A stretch of DNA of 64,000 bases from positions 62,001 through 126,000 of the forward strand of contig NZ_FNPX01000006.1 in assembly GCF_900107415.1 (NCBI RefSeq). Direction: 5' to 3'. Positions 35,684-44,020 of this stretch are shown here, piece after piece. Each line of letters opens with the position of its first letter. The stretch's first letter is position 1. The position numbers were made by a program, and so were the translations under genes. Under the pieces are notes generated by a model that searched no databases, was not told the DNA's origin, and saw nothing but the letters and a program-made list of their open reading frames with translations. This DNA comes from Jannaschia faecimaris. GTDB lineage: Bacteria > Pseudomonadota > Alphaproteobacteria > Rhodobacterales > Rhodobacteraceae.

Positions 35684-36747
35684 AGGCGCGCCATCACGGC
35701 GGCCCCGGCACCCCTGCAATCCAGCGACCCGCCCAGGTCGCCCGTAACTTCGCCTGCGGCAAGACAGGCGTCAACGGCGGCTTGGATACGCATCGCGTCC
35801 GCGATCATCGCGGGCACTCCGTGGCGGCGGCCTAGCCAATCCAGCATCATACCCGCCGACAGGATCATAGCAAAAGGGTTGGCGACGCCCTTGCCGGCAA
35901 TGTCCGGCGCGGACCCATGGCAGGGCTGGAACACAGCGTGGTCGTCACCGATATCGGCAGACGGTGCCATGCCCAGCCCCCCCATCAGGCCCGCGCCCAG
36001 GTCCGATAGGATGTCGCCAAACATGTTCTCGGTCACCATCACGTCCCAGTCCCAGGGTTTCAGCACGAACCACAGTGCCATCGCGTCGACATATGCGTGA
36101 TCTGCGGTCAGGTCCGGGTAGTCCCGCGCTACGTCGTCAAAGATCTCGCGCCAGAAGGCGAAGGCACGAAAGACGTTGGCCTTGTCCACGGAGGTCACGC
36201 GTCCCCTGTGGCCCTGCGCCTTGCGGTCTTGTGCCAGGCGGAAGGTGAAATCGCAGACCTTGGTCGTGGTTCGCCGCGTCAGACGCAGGGTTTCCTCGGC
36301 CATGTCGGCCTCGACGTGGCCCTTGCCTTGGGTGTGGAACAGTCCCTCCGTCGACTCCCGTATCAGAACGAAATCGACGGTCTTACCCTCGGGAAGATTC
36401 AGGGGTGTTTTCATGCCCGGTACGATACGGACGGGCCGGACGCCGGCGTAAAGGTCCAGCGCGATGCGGATATCGATCTGCGGCGTCATTTCGGTGCCAT
36501 CTGGGTAGCGCACGGCGGGGTCACCCAGGGCGCTGAGAAGGATGGCGTCGGCCTTGCGAGCCGCGGCAAGCGAGGTTTCGGGCAGGTCGGAACCCACGTC
36601 GAGGTAGCTGGCCGCGCCCGCCGGGCAGTCGACAAAGTTAAAATCGTAGTCCGGGGAAATGCCGCGCAGAATGTCCAGGGTCGGGGCCATGATCTCGGGT
36701 CCGATGCCGTCTCCGTGGAATACGGCAATTTCGAAAGTCTTGGACAT
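35680..36747 (-). CDS. Beta-decarboxylating dehydrogenase (tartrate/isopropylmalate type)
   Basis: A 355-residue isocitrate/isopropylmalate-dehydrogenase-fold enzyme. The HGDGIGPEIM start is the NAD-binding opening; FVLIRESTEGLFHTQG provides the substrate-binding Arg/Ser/Tyr-like region, and the metal-binding Asp residues lie in VTENMFGDILSDLGAGLMGG. The LIRESTEGLFHTQ segment is like tartrate dehydrogenase/decarboxylase-type members rather than LeuB, but exact substrate is open. The ATG start is backed by a GGAGAA site. It pairs with the Gfo/Idh gene. Confidence 0.85.
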   Translation of the reverse strand: MSKTFEIAVFHGDGIGPEIMAPTLDILRGISPDYDFNFVDCPAGAASYLDVGSDLPETSLAAARKADAILLSALGDPAVRYPDGTEMTPQIDIRIALDLYAGVRPVRIVPGMKTPLNLPEGKTVDFVLIRESTEGLFHTQGKGHVEADMAEETLRLTRRTTTKVCDFTFRLAQDRKAQGHRGRVTSVDKANVFRAFAFWREIFDDVARDYPDLTADHAYVDAMALWFVLKPWDWDVMVTENMFGDILSDLGAGLMGGLGMAPSADIGDDHAVFQPCHGSAPDIAGKGVANPFAMILSAGMMLDWLGRRHGVPAMIADAMRIQAAVDACLAAGEVTGDLGGSLDCRGAGAAVMARL

Positions 36748-36807
36748 TTTGATATTCTCCGCGTTTGTTGACAGTAGCAATAAGAAGCAATCCTTGGGAG
36801 GGGAAGC

Positions 36808-37095
36808 ATGTTCGCCGTCGTCGTCACCATCCAGGTCGCGCCGGAGCGCATGGCCGAATTCAAGCCCGCGATGATGGACAACGCGCGCGCGTCGCTGGGA
36901 GAGCCGGCATGCAACCGGTTCGACGTGGCCACTGATCCTGCCCGACCGGACGAAGTGTTTCTCTATGAGCTTTACGACGACGAGGCCGGCTTTGCCGCGC
37001 ACAGGGAAACCCCCCACTACAAGGCGTTCGATGCGCTGACCGCCCCGATGATCGCGGACAAGGCCGTGAAGACCTACGCCGTTGTCGAGGGCTGA
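36808..37095 (+). CDS. ABM-domain (putative quinol monooxygenase) protein
   Basis: A 95-residue ferredoxin-like alpha+beta protein of the antibiotic-biosynthesis-monooxygenase (YgiN) family: VVVTIQVAPERMAEFKPAM, CNRFDVATDPARPDEVFLYELYDDEAGFAAH, ending KAVKTYAVVEG. These small dimeric proteins act on quinols or other electron-rich rings, or simply bind ligands. It starts after a GGGAGGGGAAG site and is divergent from the dehydrogenase pair. The MBL-type gene follows almost directly (one base gap). Confidence 0.9.
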   Translation: MFAVVVTIQVAPERMAEFKPAMMDNARASLGEPACNRFDVATDPARPDEVFLYELYDDEAGFAAHRETPHYKAFDALTAPMIADKAVKTYAVVEG

Positions 37096-37096
37096 C

Positions 37097-37897
37097 GTGT
37101 CAGAATGGGAGGTCATCGCGATCCGCTACGCCGACCGCAATGCGCGGGTTCGGGGTGACAGCTTCATCTTCGACGACGACCACAATGCGCCGCATCCGAT
37201 GGACTATTTCATGTGGCTGCTGCGCCGGGGCGGGGAGGTCATTCTTGTCGACACCGGATATGACAGCGAGGAGGGAGATCGTCGCGATCGCCCCATCCTT
37301 CTGGACCCGCGAGAGGCGCTTAAACCCTATGGTCTAAGCGCCGAGGACATCAGCATCGTGATCGTCACGCACCTGCACTACGATCATGCGGGCGGGCTGC
37401 ATCTGTTCCCCAACGCAACACTGCACATGCAGAGCCGGGAGATGGCCTATGCCACCGGACCATGCATGTGCCATCCAACGCTGCGGATGCCGTTCACGGG
37501 CGAGCATATCTGCGAGGCGGTCAAGCGGCTTTACTCCGGGCGGGTCACCTTCGCCGACGGCGATGCGGAAGTGGCCGAGGGCGTCACCGTCCACCGTATC
37601 GGCGGCCATTCCAAGGGATTGCAGGCCGTCCGGGTCCGTACGCAGGCGGGATGGCTTTGTCTGGCGTCCGACGCCACGCATTTCTACGAAAACGTCCTGG
37701 CCGAGAAGCCTTTTCCCATTGTTGCCGACGTGGGCGAAATGCTGGACGGATTCGCGACCTTGCGGCGTCTGGCCTCCCGAACCGAATTGATTATCCCGGG
37801 GCATGATCCGCTTGTCCGTGAGCTATTCGCGTCGAATACAACTGGGGGTTGTGTTTTGTCGGCGGGGCCGGTGAAGTCACTACCCACTTATGGGTAG
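37097..37897 (+). CDS. Metallo-beta-lactamase-fold hydrolase (lactonase type)
   Basis: A 266-residue MBL protein with the metal motif THLHYDHAGG (HXHXDH), a later HIS in GGHSKGLQ, an Asp in LASDATHFYENV and a His in IIPGHDPL, the ligand order of AHL-lactonase-like hydrolases. I use GTG two bases after the preceding stop; five codons upstream lie in the ABM gene. The stop overlaps a small hairpin. With the ABM protein and the TRAP transporter downstream, it could open a lactone produced by the adjacent oxidoreductases; that link is inference. Confidence 0.85.
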   Translation: MSEWEVIAIRYADRNARVRGDSFIFDDDHNAPHPMDYFMWLLRRGGEVILVDTGYDSEEGDRRDRPILLDPREALKPYGLSAEDISIVIVTHLHYDHAGGLHLFPNATLHMQSREMAYATGPCMCHPTLRMPFTGEHICEAVKRLYSGRVTFADGDAEVAEGVTVHRIGGHSKGLQAVRVRTQAGWLCLASDATHFYENVLAEKPFPIVADVGEMLDGFATLRRLASRTELIIPGHDPLVRELFASNTTGGCVLSAGPVKSLPTYG

Positions 37898-37954
37898 CTC
37901 TCGGGGGGCGGGAGAGAAAATTGCGCCGCCTCGCTTGAAAGTTGCCAATTATGT

Positions 37955-38048
37955 CTGGTCTTAAACTGGTCGGATCGGTAAGAAATTATGACCAGACGAC
38001 CCGGGAGGGGTCGTCGAACAGGCGCAACGTCGTCTGCCGTATCTGGTC
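37955..38048 (+). promoter_or_regulatory. Four CTGGTC motifs in the dctP leader
   Basis: CTGGTC occurs at 37955-37960, 37966-37971 and 38043-38048 on the plus strand and in reverse (GACCAG) at 37990-37995, all in the 169-base gap before dctP. The first and the reverse copy form TCTGGTC...GACCAGA, an inverted repeat. CTGGTC-type half sites are used by GntR/FCD regulators of organic-acid genes. A TTGAAA (37935-37940) and TCTTAA make a possible promoter. A separate perfect 8-bp hairpin (37995-38015) also lies here. Confidence 0.45.
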
Positions 38049-38066
38049 CAAAGGGAGAATAACCAA

Positions 38067-39116
38067 ATGAAACTCAAAGCTATCGCACTCGCGACTACCG
38101 CGGCTATCGCCACCAGTGGTGCGGCCAACGCTCAGGAAGTGCTGGAGATGACCTCCGCCTTCGGTAAGAACCTGCCGATTCTCGGTACCGCAGGCGTCGA
38201 TTTCGTAGAGAAGATCAACAGCATTTCCGAAGGCGTCGAGTTCGAACATTTCGATCCCGGTGAGTTGGTCCCGACTCTGGAAGCCCTCGACGCTGTGTCG
38301 AATGGCTCGGTCGACGCCGCCTACACCACCGCCGGATACTGGCAGGGTAAGATCACGGCCGCATCACTGTTTGCCGCCGTTCCGTTCGGCCCCGAAGCCG
38401 GTGAATTTCTAGCCTGGATGCTGTATGACGACGGCGCGGAAATGTTCCAGCGCATGTATGATGAGAACGGCTACAACGTGCACGTTCAGCCCTGCGGCAT
38501 CATCGCCCCCGAGACTTCGGGCTGGTTCAAGAACGAGATCAACTCCATGGCCGACCTTGAGGGTCTGAACATGCGCTTCTTCGGTCTGGGTGCCGAAGTG
38601 ATGCAGCGTCTGGGCGTCTCGACCTCCCTGCTGGCCGGCGGTGACATCTTCCCCGCACTGGAGCGCGGTGCCATCGACGCGACCGAGTTCTCGATGCCCC
38701 GCATCGACGCGCGTCTTGGCTTCTACAACATTGCGAAGTTCAACTACTTCCCCGGTTGGCACCAGCCCGCCACGATGTTCGAGTTGCTGGTCAACAAGGA
38801 CGTCTGGGAGGGCCTGGACGAGCGTAGCCAGAATCAGATCGAAGTCGCCTGCCTCGCCAACATCACGACCAACTATGCTGAAGGTGAAGCGACTAACTTC
38901 GCCGCCATGCAGAGCAACGTCGATGAGAACGGCGTGACCAACATGGTCTGGCCTGATGAGATGCTCGCCACTTTCGAGTCGACCTGGAACGAGGTTGCCG
39001 CCGAGCTGGCCGCCGAGGACCCGTATTTCGCGGAAGTCTGGGCCGACCTGCAGGAGTTCCGTGAAGGCTACAAGACCTGGGGCGACACGATCTACCTGCC
39101 GCGTCCGCGCAACTGA
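38067..39116 (+). CDS. dctP: TRAP transporter substrate-binding protein DctP
   Basis: A 349-residue periplasmic receptor with signal peptide (ALATTAAIATSGAANA). The mature domain has the DctP-family order: AYTTAGYWQGK, GGDIFPALERGAIDATEFS, and the long connecting helix NQIEVACLANITTNYAEG. The MNVQ-poor GGDIFPALERGAIDATEF segment is the classical hinge signature of TRAP receptors, and the Arg-rich binding pocket suggests a carboxylate ligand. An AAGGGAG site precedes the ATG. dctQ follows, so the receptor pairs with the membrane components. Confidence 0.95.
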   Translation: MKLKAIALATTAAIATSGAANAQEVLEMTSAFGKNLPILGTAGVDFVEKINSISEGVEFEHFDPGELVPTLEALDAVSNGSVDAAYTTAGYWQGKITAASLFAAVPFGPEAGEFLAWMLYDDGAEMFQRMYDENGYNVHVQPCGIIAPETSGWFKNEINSMADLEGLNMRFFGLGAEVMQRLGVSTSLLAGGDIFPALERGAIDATEFSMPRIDARLGFYNIAKFNYFPGWHQPATMFELLVNKDVWEGLDERSQNQIEVACLANITTNYAEGEATNFAAMQSNVDENGVTNMVWPDEMLATFESTWNEVAAELAAEDPYFAEVWADLQEFREGYKTWGDTIYLPRPRN

Positions 39117-39207
39117 TCTGATGTCTGACTGACGACGAACCGGGCGGCTGCAATTGCCGCCCGGTCTCACGACACGACCGGGGCGGATCGGAGATAAGGG
39201 AGCATCC

Positions 39208-40044
39208 ATGTCACATGAGCTGGACGAAAAGGTCGTCGCTGTCCCAGGCAGCGAACCGATTGTGGCCATTTCCGATCCCGGAGAGGTCGATCGCGCGGAA
39301 CACAACGGCGGTGACCGGGCGGTTGTGCATGTCGCCAATGTCTTCTCCTGGATCTACCCGATCCTGATGGTCGCCATCTGCAGCCAGGTTGTCCTGCGCG
39401 GGATGGGCAACAATCAGGCATGGCTCGACGATGCGCAATGGTGGCTCTATGGGGCTGCCGTCCTGATCGGCATCGGCTACGCGGTGACAACCAATTCCCA
39501 CGTTCGCGTGGACATCTTCTATGACGGCTATGCGCCGGCCAAGCAGCGCAAGATCGATATCTTCGCACTGTCCTGGCTGTTCTTGCCCTTCATCATTCTG
39601 TGCTGGGATGTGACGCTGGATTATGCCATCAGCTCGGTGAAGGCCGGTGAGGGATCCGACAGTCCGAATGGCCTGCATGGCCTGTACCTACTCAAGGTCT
39701 TCATGAACGTCAGCTTCCTATTCATTGCCTTCGCGATCTGGTCCGCCTACGTGCGATATCTGGCAATGATCACGACGCCACTGTGGTGGCGCAAACTGCT
39801 CTACGCTTTTCCGGCAGTCGCCTTTGTCGTGAACCTCGCGATCTATTATGCCGCCCTCGGGCTCGTGCTGGCCACTTCCGAGCCTGGCACGACCGCCCGG
39901 CAGGCCTCCCGCCACTGGTTCTTCGACACTCTGGTGATCGGCCCTGAAGAGATGAAGTACACCATCGCTTCGGCCCTTGTCGTCACGATCATTATTATCG
40001 CCGCGGCCTACGTGCTGCGCGACAAGTCCGAGGACGCCGCCTGA
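39208..40044 (+). CDS. dctQ: TRAP transporter small membrane subunit DctQ
   Basis: A 278-residue, larger-than-usual DctQ, with four core helices: ANVFSWIYPILMVAICSQVVL, WWLYGAAVLIGIGYAVTTNSHV, IDIFALSWLFLPFIILCW and FMNVSFLFIAFAIWSAYV, and further C-terminal helices (FPAVAFVVNLAIYYAALG; SALVVTIIIIAAAYVL). The ~45-residue cytoplasmic start is acidic. The extra C-terminal helices are typical of the mannitol/chloroaromatic branch. The first methionine chosen (MSHELDEK) has a GGGAG site. Its stop overlaps the dctM start as TGATG. Confidence 0.92.
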   Translation: MSHELDEKVVAVPGSEPIVAISDPGEVDRAEHNGGDRAVVHVANVFSWIYPILMVAICSQVVLRGMGNNQAWLDDAQWWLYGAAVLIGIGYAVTTNSHVRVDIFYDGYAPAKQRKIDIFALSWLFLPFIILCWDVTLDYAISSVKAGEGSDSPNGLHGLYLLKVFMNVSFLFIAFAIWSAYVRYLAMITTPLWWRKLLYAFPAVAFVVNLAIYYAALGLVLATSEPGTTARQASRHWFFDTLVIGPEEMKYTIASALVVTIIIIAAAYVLRDKSEDAA

Positions 40045-41492
40045 TGTTCATTCTGGAATTCATTGGCCGTCTCATGACGCTGAACGAACTTGCCGTGCTC
40101 GGGATGTTCCTGGCTTTCATCTGGATGCTTTTCCGCGGTATCCCGGTTGCGATGGCGCTGGTCGGCGTCTCGTTGATCTTTGCGCTCTTTGCTGAGATCT
40201 TCCTGGATCCGTTCCGCAGCAACTTCCGCGACATCATCGATTTCGACCGCACGGGGATCGACTACCAGAAGTTGTCGGTCCTGTCGGGCCGCCTGTTCGG
40301 TAACATCGTGAAGAACCCGGTCCTCGTCGCGCTGCCGATGTTTATCTACATGGGCTTGATGTTGGATCAATCCGGCGTTGCGCAGCGAATGATGCATGCC
40401 ATGCAGAAGCTGTTCGGCGGCCTGCGCGGGGGGCTGTCGCTTACGGTGCTGCTGATCGGGATCATCCTGGCCGCCTCCACAGGGGTTATCGGGGCAAGTG
40501 TGACACTGCTGGGCGTCATGGCGCTTCCGGCGATGATGAACCAAAATTACTCCAAAACCATCGCGACGGGCACGATCGCATCAGCGGGGACGCTTGGCAT
40601 CCTGATCCCGCCGTCGATCATGCTGGTGATCATGTCCGACCAGTTGGCGATCAGCCTGGGTGACCTGTTCATGGGGGCCTTGTTCCCCGGCCTGATCCTG
40701 GGCGGGCTCTATATCACGTTCATCGTGATCTACGGCTTCGTCAAACCCGACGCGATGCCGGCCCCCGAGAAGACTGACGAGGTGGGTTGGCCTGTCATCA
40801 AGGAAGTCCTGTTGGCCGTGGTGCCGCCAATGTTCCTGATCCTTCTTGTGCTGGGTTCGATTTTCGCCGGCGTTGCGACGCCGACCGAAGCGTCTGGTCT
40901 GGGTGCCTTCGGGGCGACTCTTCTTGCGCTGATGAACGGCAAGCTCAGCCTGAAGGTCTTCAAGGAGGTCGGTCGCTCGACGATGAACACGGCCGGATAC
41001 ATCGTTGGTATCTTCCTTGCGGCGAATTTCTTTGCGCTGGTCCTGCGTCGTTACGGTGGCGACGAGATCGTGCAGGATCATGTTTTGGGGGCATTTCAGA
41101 ACCCCTACTTCATCGTGCTCTTCATCCTGTTTATCGTGTTCCTGTTGGGCTTCCTGCTTGACTGGATCGAGATCACGATCATCATCATGCCGCTGATGCT
41201 GCCGATCATTCAGGGGCTGGAACTGGCCGTGCCGGGCTTCAACCAGGTACAGGATCCGGCGGTGGTGTGGTTCGCGATCCTTGTGGCGGTGACACTACAG
41301 ACCAGTTTCCTGACGCCACCGGTGGGCTTTGCGCTCTTCTACCTCAAGGGCGTCTGCCCGCCGGGTGTGACGTTGGCCCACATCTACCGCGGAATCATTC
41401 CTTTCGTGATCTTGCAACTCCTGGGTCTGGCCATCGTTTTCCTGTTTCCCGCGTTGACGACGTGGTTGCCTTCGGTCGCCTACGGAAGCTGA
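40044..41492 (+). CDS. dctM: TRAP transporter large membrane subunit DctM
   Basis: A 482-residue permease with about twelve helices, longer than common DctM (~430 aa). Conserved stretches include FIYMGLMLDQSG, ASTGVIGASVTLLGVMALPAM, GTLGILIPPSIMLV, ATPTEASGLGAFGATLLAL and LQTSFLTPPVGFALFYLKGV. It is the ion-coupled translocation unit of the DctPQM system. The overlap TGATG with dctQ indicates coupled translation. A hairpin lies after the stop. Confidence 0.96.
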   Translation: MFILEFIGRLMTLNELAVLGMFLAFIWMLFRGIPVAMALVGVSLIFALFAEIFLDPFRSNFRDIIDFDRTGIDYQKLSVLSGRLFGNIVKNPVLVALPMFIYMGLMLDQSGVAQRMMHAMQKLFGGLRGGLSLTVLLIGIILAASTGVIGASVTLLGVMALPAMMNQNYSKTIATGTIASAGTLGILIPPSIMLVIMSDQLAISLGDLFMGALFPGLILGGLYITFIVIYGFVKPDAMPAPEKTDEVGWPVIKEVLLAVVPPMFLILLVLGSIFAGVATPTEASGLGAFGATLLALMNGKLSLKVFKEVGRSTMNTAGYIVGIFLAANFFALVLRRYGGDEIVQDHVLGAFQNPYFIVLFILFIVFLLGFLLDWIEITIIIMPLMLPIIQGLELAVPGFNQVQDPAVVWFAILVAVTLQTSFLTPPVGFALFYLKGVCPPGVTLAHIYRGIIPFVILQLLGLAIVFLFPALTTWLPSVAYGS

Positions 41493-41517
41493 CGCACCGC
41501 GATCTCGCGTCGGGAAG

Positions 41518-41552
41518 GAAGGGGCGGCCTTTGGGAGGAAGGCGGCCCCTTC
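41518..41552 (+). terminator. Possible terminator after the TRAP operon
   Basis: GAAGGGGC (41518-41525) pairs with GCCCCTTC (41545-41552) around a GC-rich loop, 25 bases after the dctM stop. No T-run follows, so strength is uncertain. Confidence 0.4.
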
Positions 41553-41663
41553 ATCTATTCGCGCACCCGTCATCACGTCTGCGAAAACGGTGCGATGCGG
41601 GTCTTCAAACTGGGTCTTCGGAATGCCATGTGCTCGTTTAGTATTTTGACCGGAGCCAATTCC

Positions 41664-42206
41664 TTGCGCCTTTTCCACGCCTGCCTCGCCGCCTTCCTGA
41701 TGAACGTCAGCCCCGCTTTCGCTGATCCGGTTATGCATGGGGATCTGCACATCGAAGCCCCCATGCTGCGGGCGACACCACCCAATGCACCCGTCGGGGG
41801 GGGCTATCTGACAATTGTGAACGTCGGCGACGCGGACGACCGATTGGTCGGTGCCGCTATCGCTGACGGTGTCGCGCAGGAAGTTCAGTTGCACGATATG
41901 ACGATGACCGACGGCGTCATGACCATGGCAGAGGTCGACGGCGGCATCGAAATCCCGGCGGGGCAGGTCGTGCAACTGGCTCCGGGTGGCCTGCACCTGA
42001 TGTTCATGGGCCTGAGCCGACCTTTGACGGCAGGCGAGACGCATGAGATCACACTGACATTCGAGACGGCTGGCCAAGTCACCCTGACGGCCCCTGTCCT
42101 GACGTTGGGTGAGTTGCGTTCCGCAGTCGAGGCCCAAGATGCGATCATGCACACCGACCACGACGGCGCGCATGATGCCATGCATGACCAGCATCACAGG
42201 AATTGA
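41664..42206 (+). CDS. PCu(A)C-type periplasmic copper chaperone
   Basis: A ~180-residue protein with signal peptide (RLFHACLAAFLMNVSPAFA) when started at TTG 8 bases after GGAG. The mature domain has the PCu(A)C copper set, LHDMTMTDGVMTM...GGLHLMFMGLSRPL (His/Met ligands), and a histidine-rich tail (HTDHDGAHDAMHDQHH) that may bind extra copper. PCu(A)C proteins deliver Cu(I) to the CuA or CuB site of cytochrome oxidase. It is followed directly by sco. Longer ATG starts upstream would lengthen the signal region. Confidence 0.88.
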   Translation: MRLFHACLAAFLMNVSPAFADPVMHGDLHIEAPMLRATPPNAPVGGGYLTIVNVGDADDRLVGAAIADGVAQEVQLHDMTMTDGVMTMAEVDGGIEIPAGQVVQLAPGGLHLMFMGLSRPLTAGETHEITLTFETAGQVTLTAPVLTLGELRSAVEAQDAIMHTDHDGAHDAMHDQHHRN

Positions 42207-42208
42207 AC

Positions 42209-42802
42209 ATGAACCGAACGAAGACGATTCTCTTGGGCCTTGGGGTTGCGGTTCTGGCACTGGGCGGCGGCATCGCGCTGCGCCAGGCACTGGACGCCCG
42301 CAGTCCCGGCTCGGTCGTCGCGACCGAATTGGGACAGCCCTTTAGCTTGGTCGACCACACGGGCGCGCAAATTACCGAGGCCGCCTTTTCGGGCCGTCCA
42401 AGCCTGCTTTTCTTCGGGTTCACGCACTGCCCTGATGTCTGCCCGACAACGATATACGACATGGAAACCTGGCTGACCGATCTGAACGTCGGCGAGGGTG
42501 AGATCGGTGCGTATTTCGTCACTGTCGACCCAGAGCGCGATACCCCCGAGTTTTTGCGCGACTACCTCGAGCCGCAGTCAGATCGCATCGTCGGGATCAC
42601 CGGCGACCCGGAGGACGTTTGGGAAATGGCCAAGTCGTGGCGCGTCTATTTCCAGAAGCGGCCTTTGGGCGAAGGGGATTACACGATGGACCACTACGCC
42701 TCGACCTTCGTATTGAACGCCGATGGGGCGGTGGTTGACCTGATCACCTACGGGGAAGACGCAGAGAGCGCGAAAGCCAAGATCGCGGCCGTTCTGGGCT
42801 GA
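42209..42802 (+). CDS. SCO1/SenC family copper chaperone
   Basis: A 197-residue thioredoxin-fold protein with an N-terminal membrane anchor (ILLGLGVAVLALGGGIAL) and the SCO motif FTHCPDVCPTTIYD (CXXXC), plus the distal histidine in MDHYASTFVLN. SCO proteins insert copper into the CuA centre of cytochrome c oxidase and can reduce its cysteines. I start at MNRTKTIL, eight bases after an AGGAA site; the previous gene stops three bases before. Pairing with a PCu(A)C protein is a common arrangement for oxidase assembly. Confidence 0.93.
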   Translation: MNRTKTILLGLGVAVLALGGGIALRQALDARSPGSVVATELGQPFSLVDHTGAQITEAAFSGRPSLLFFGFTHCPDVCPTTIYDMETWLTDLNVGEGEIGAYFVTVDPERDTPEFLRDYLEPQSDRIVGITGDPEDVWEMAKSWRVYFQKRPLGEGDYTMDHYASTFVLNADGAVVDLITYGEDAESAKAKIAAVLG

Positions 42803-42845
42803 CCGCACGCAGTATGATAGGCTTAACGCCCAAGGGAGAGCCGTC

Positions 42846-43223
42846 ATGCAGAGGGTTGAAGGTCTAGGCGGAGTCTTCTTCCGCGCTCGGAATTCGGACG
42901 CGTTGGCGGAGTGATATGAGACCCATCTGGGCATTTCGGCGCACCATGGCGGTTGGGCCCAGTCCGGCGGGACCACGATCTCTACACCGTTTGCCGAGAA
43001 CACCGATTACTTCCCGGACGCGAACAGATGGATGATCAACTTCCGCGTCGCCGACCTGGACGCCATGACGGCACAGCTGGAGGCGGCTGGGATCGTCGTT
43101 CAGACGAACGCCGACTGGAATTCCGATGTGGGCCGTTTTGCGCGGATATACGATCCGGAGGGCACTCCGATAGAACTCTGGGAGCCTTCCAAATTGGTCC
43201 GTGATCACGAAGCATCCGCCTAG
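42846..43223 (+). pseudogene. VOC-family protein gene with one in-frame nonsense codon
   Basis: Reading through a single TGA at 42912-42914 gives a continuous 125-residue VOC (glyoxalase/bleomycin-resistance type) sequence: RVEGLGGVFFRARNSDALAE, then YETHLGISAHHGGWAQSGGT, NFRVADLDAMTAQLEAAGI and RFARIYDPEGTPIELWEPS. The TGA occupies the position of the tryptophan usual in LAEWYETHLGI, and the frame stays open to the natural stop. So this is a single G-to-A nonsense change (or a sequencing error) in an otherwise intact gene. An AAGGGAGAG site precedes the ATG. Confidence 0.8.
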
Positions 43224-43238
43224 GCTCAGGTCGCCTGG

Positions 43239-43855
43239 CTAATGGATGACGGTTTCGGCGAGGAGGGCCCATGAAAGAGTCCTCAGGACAGTGCTCGTGG
43301 CGAGTTGCGACACGTCGCCAGGTCTTGAGCCTGCTGCACATTATTTCGATACGGTTGCGGCGATCGTAGCCAAGCTTGTCGTATTTCACGGTGCACGTGC
43401 GCCGATAGCGTCGCTGACCTGACCGGCAGCCGCGAACAGGTTGATCGGCCGTTCGTGGCTATCGCAGATTGCATGCAGCTTGGTGTTCATACCGCCTTCG
43501 GTTCGCCCCATCAGGCGGCCAGGTGCCCCTCTTTGACGCCCGTGCTGGTCGCTGCTCGGTGGGCTATCAGGTCGATCGCGTCGATCATCACAGCCTTGTC
43601 TTGGCAGTGTTCGGCAGCCAGCCCGGCCATCATGTGGTCAAAGGCACCCTCATTACACCCGTGGTTAGGTTGATTGTGGAGCGTCTTGTGAGGGCCGCAT
43701 TCCTGGGAGCATCTTGCCGGCGTAACCCATGGCGGTTGAGGAAAAATAGTTCCGTTCAGAACACGCCGTTTTTCCTCTCAGCCTTCCCTGGTTCTCGGCA
43801 AAGAAGGGGCGAATCCGCGCCACTTGATCGCCCTTCAGTCAGAAGAGATCACGCA
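43239..43855 (-). mobile_element. IS5-family (IS427-like) transposase remnant
   Basis: On the minus strand several frames match one IS5-type transposase in order: RDLF-stop-LKGDQVARIRPFF, RRVLNGTIF, CGPHKTLHNQPN, AFDHMMAGLAAEHCQDKAVMIDAID, GRTEGGMNTKLHAICDSHERP, AGQVSDAIGARA, then RRNRIEIMCSRLKTWRRVATR and RTLSWALLAETVIH. At least three frameshifts, one W-to-TGA change and a ~50-residue internal deletion after IGARA (removing the GDRGYDAD part) show it is inactive. Terminal inverted repeats and a target duplication cannot be located by eye. It lies between a VOC pseudogene and ftsW. Confidence 0.85.
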
Positions 43856-44020
43856 AGACGCGCCTGTCGTCTTGGAGGGCATGGAGTACCCGACCGCGCC
43901 AAACGCGAGCAAATCAACGGGTCTTGGCCCTAGGCACTGGCGCGATTCGAATCACTGCGCTACACTCTGCGCATCAGACCCGGAAAACCGGGCGGGCAGT
44001 AAACAGATACAGGCGGTCCC

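Noticed and set aside
42912-42914. UGA read as tryptophan or selenocysteine
   Set aside because: TGA is the normal stop of most neighbouring genes, Trp is read by TGG throughout, and there is no selenocysteine insertion element; the other TGA-for-Trp (43839-43841) is in a dead IS. Simple mutation explains both.
43936-43999. GATTCGAATC with CCCGG-AAAA-CCGGG, looking like a tRNA T-arm or terminator before ftsW
   Set aside because: No acceptor or anticodon stems can be built around it; the palindrome and small hairpin are not enough to call an RNA gene.
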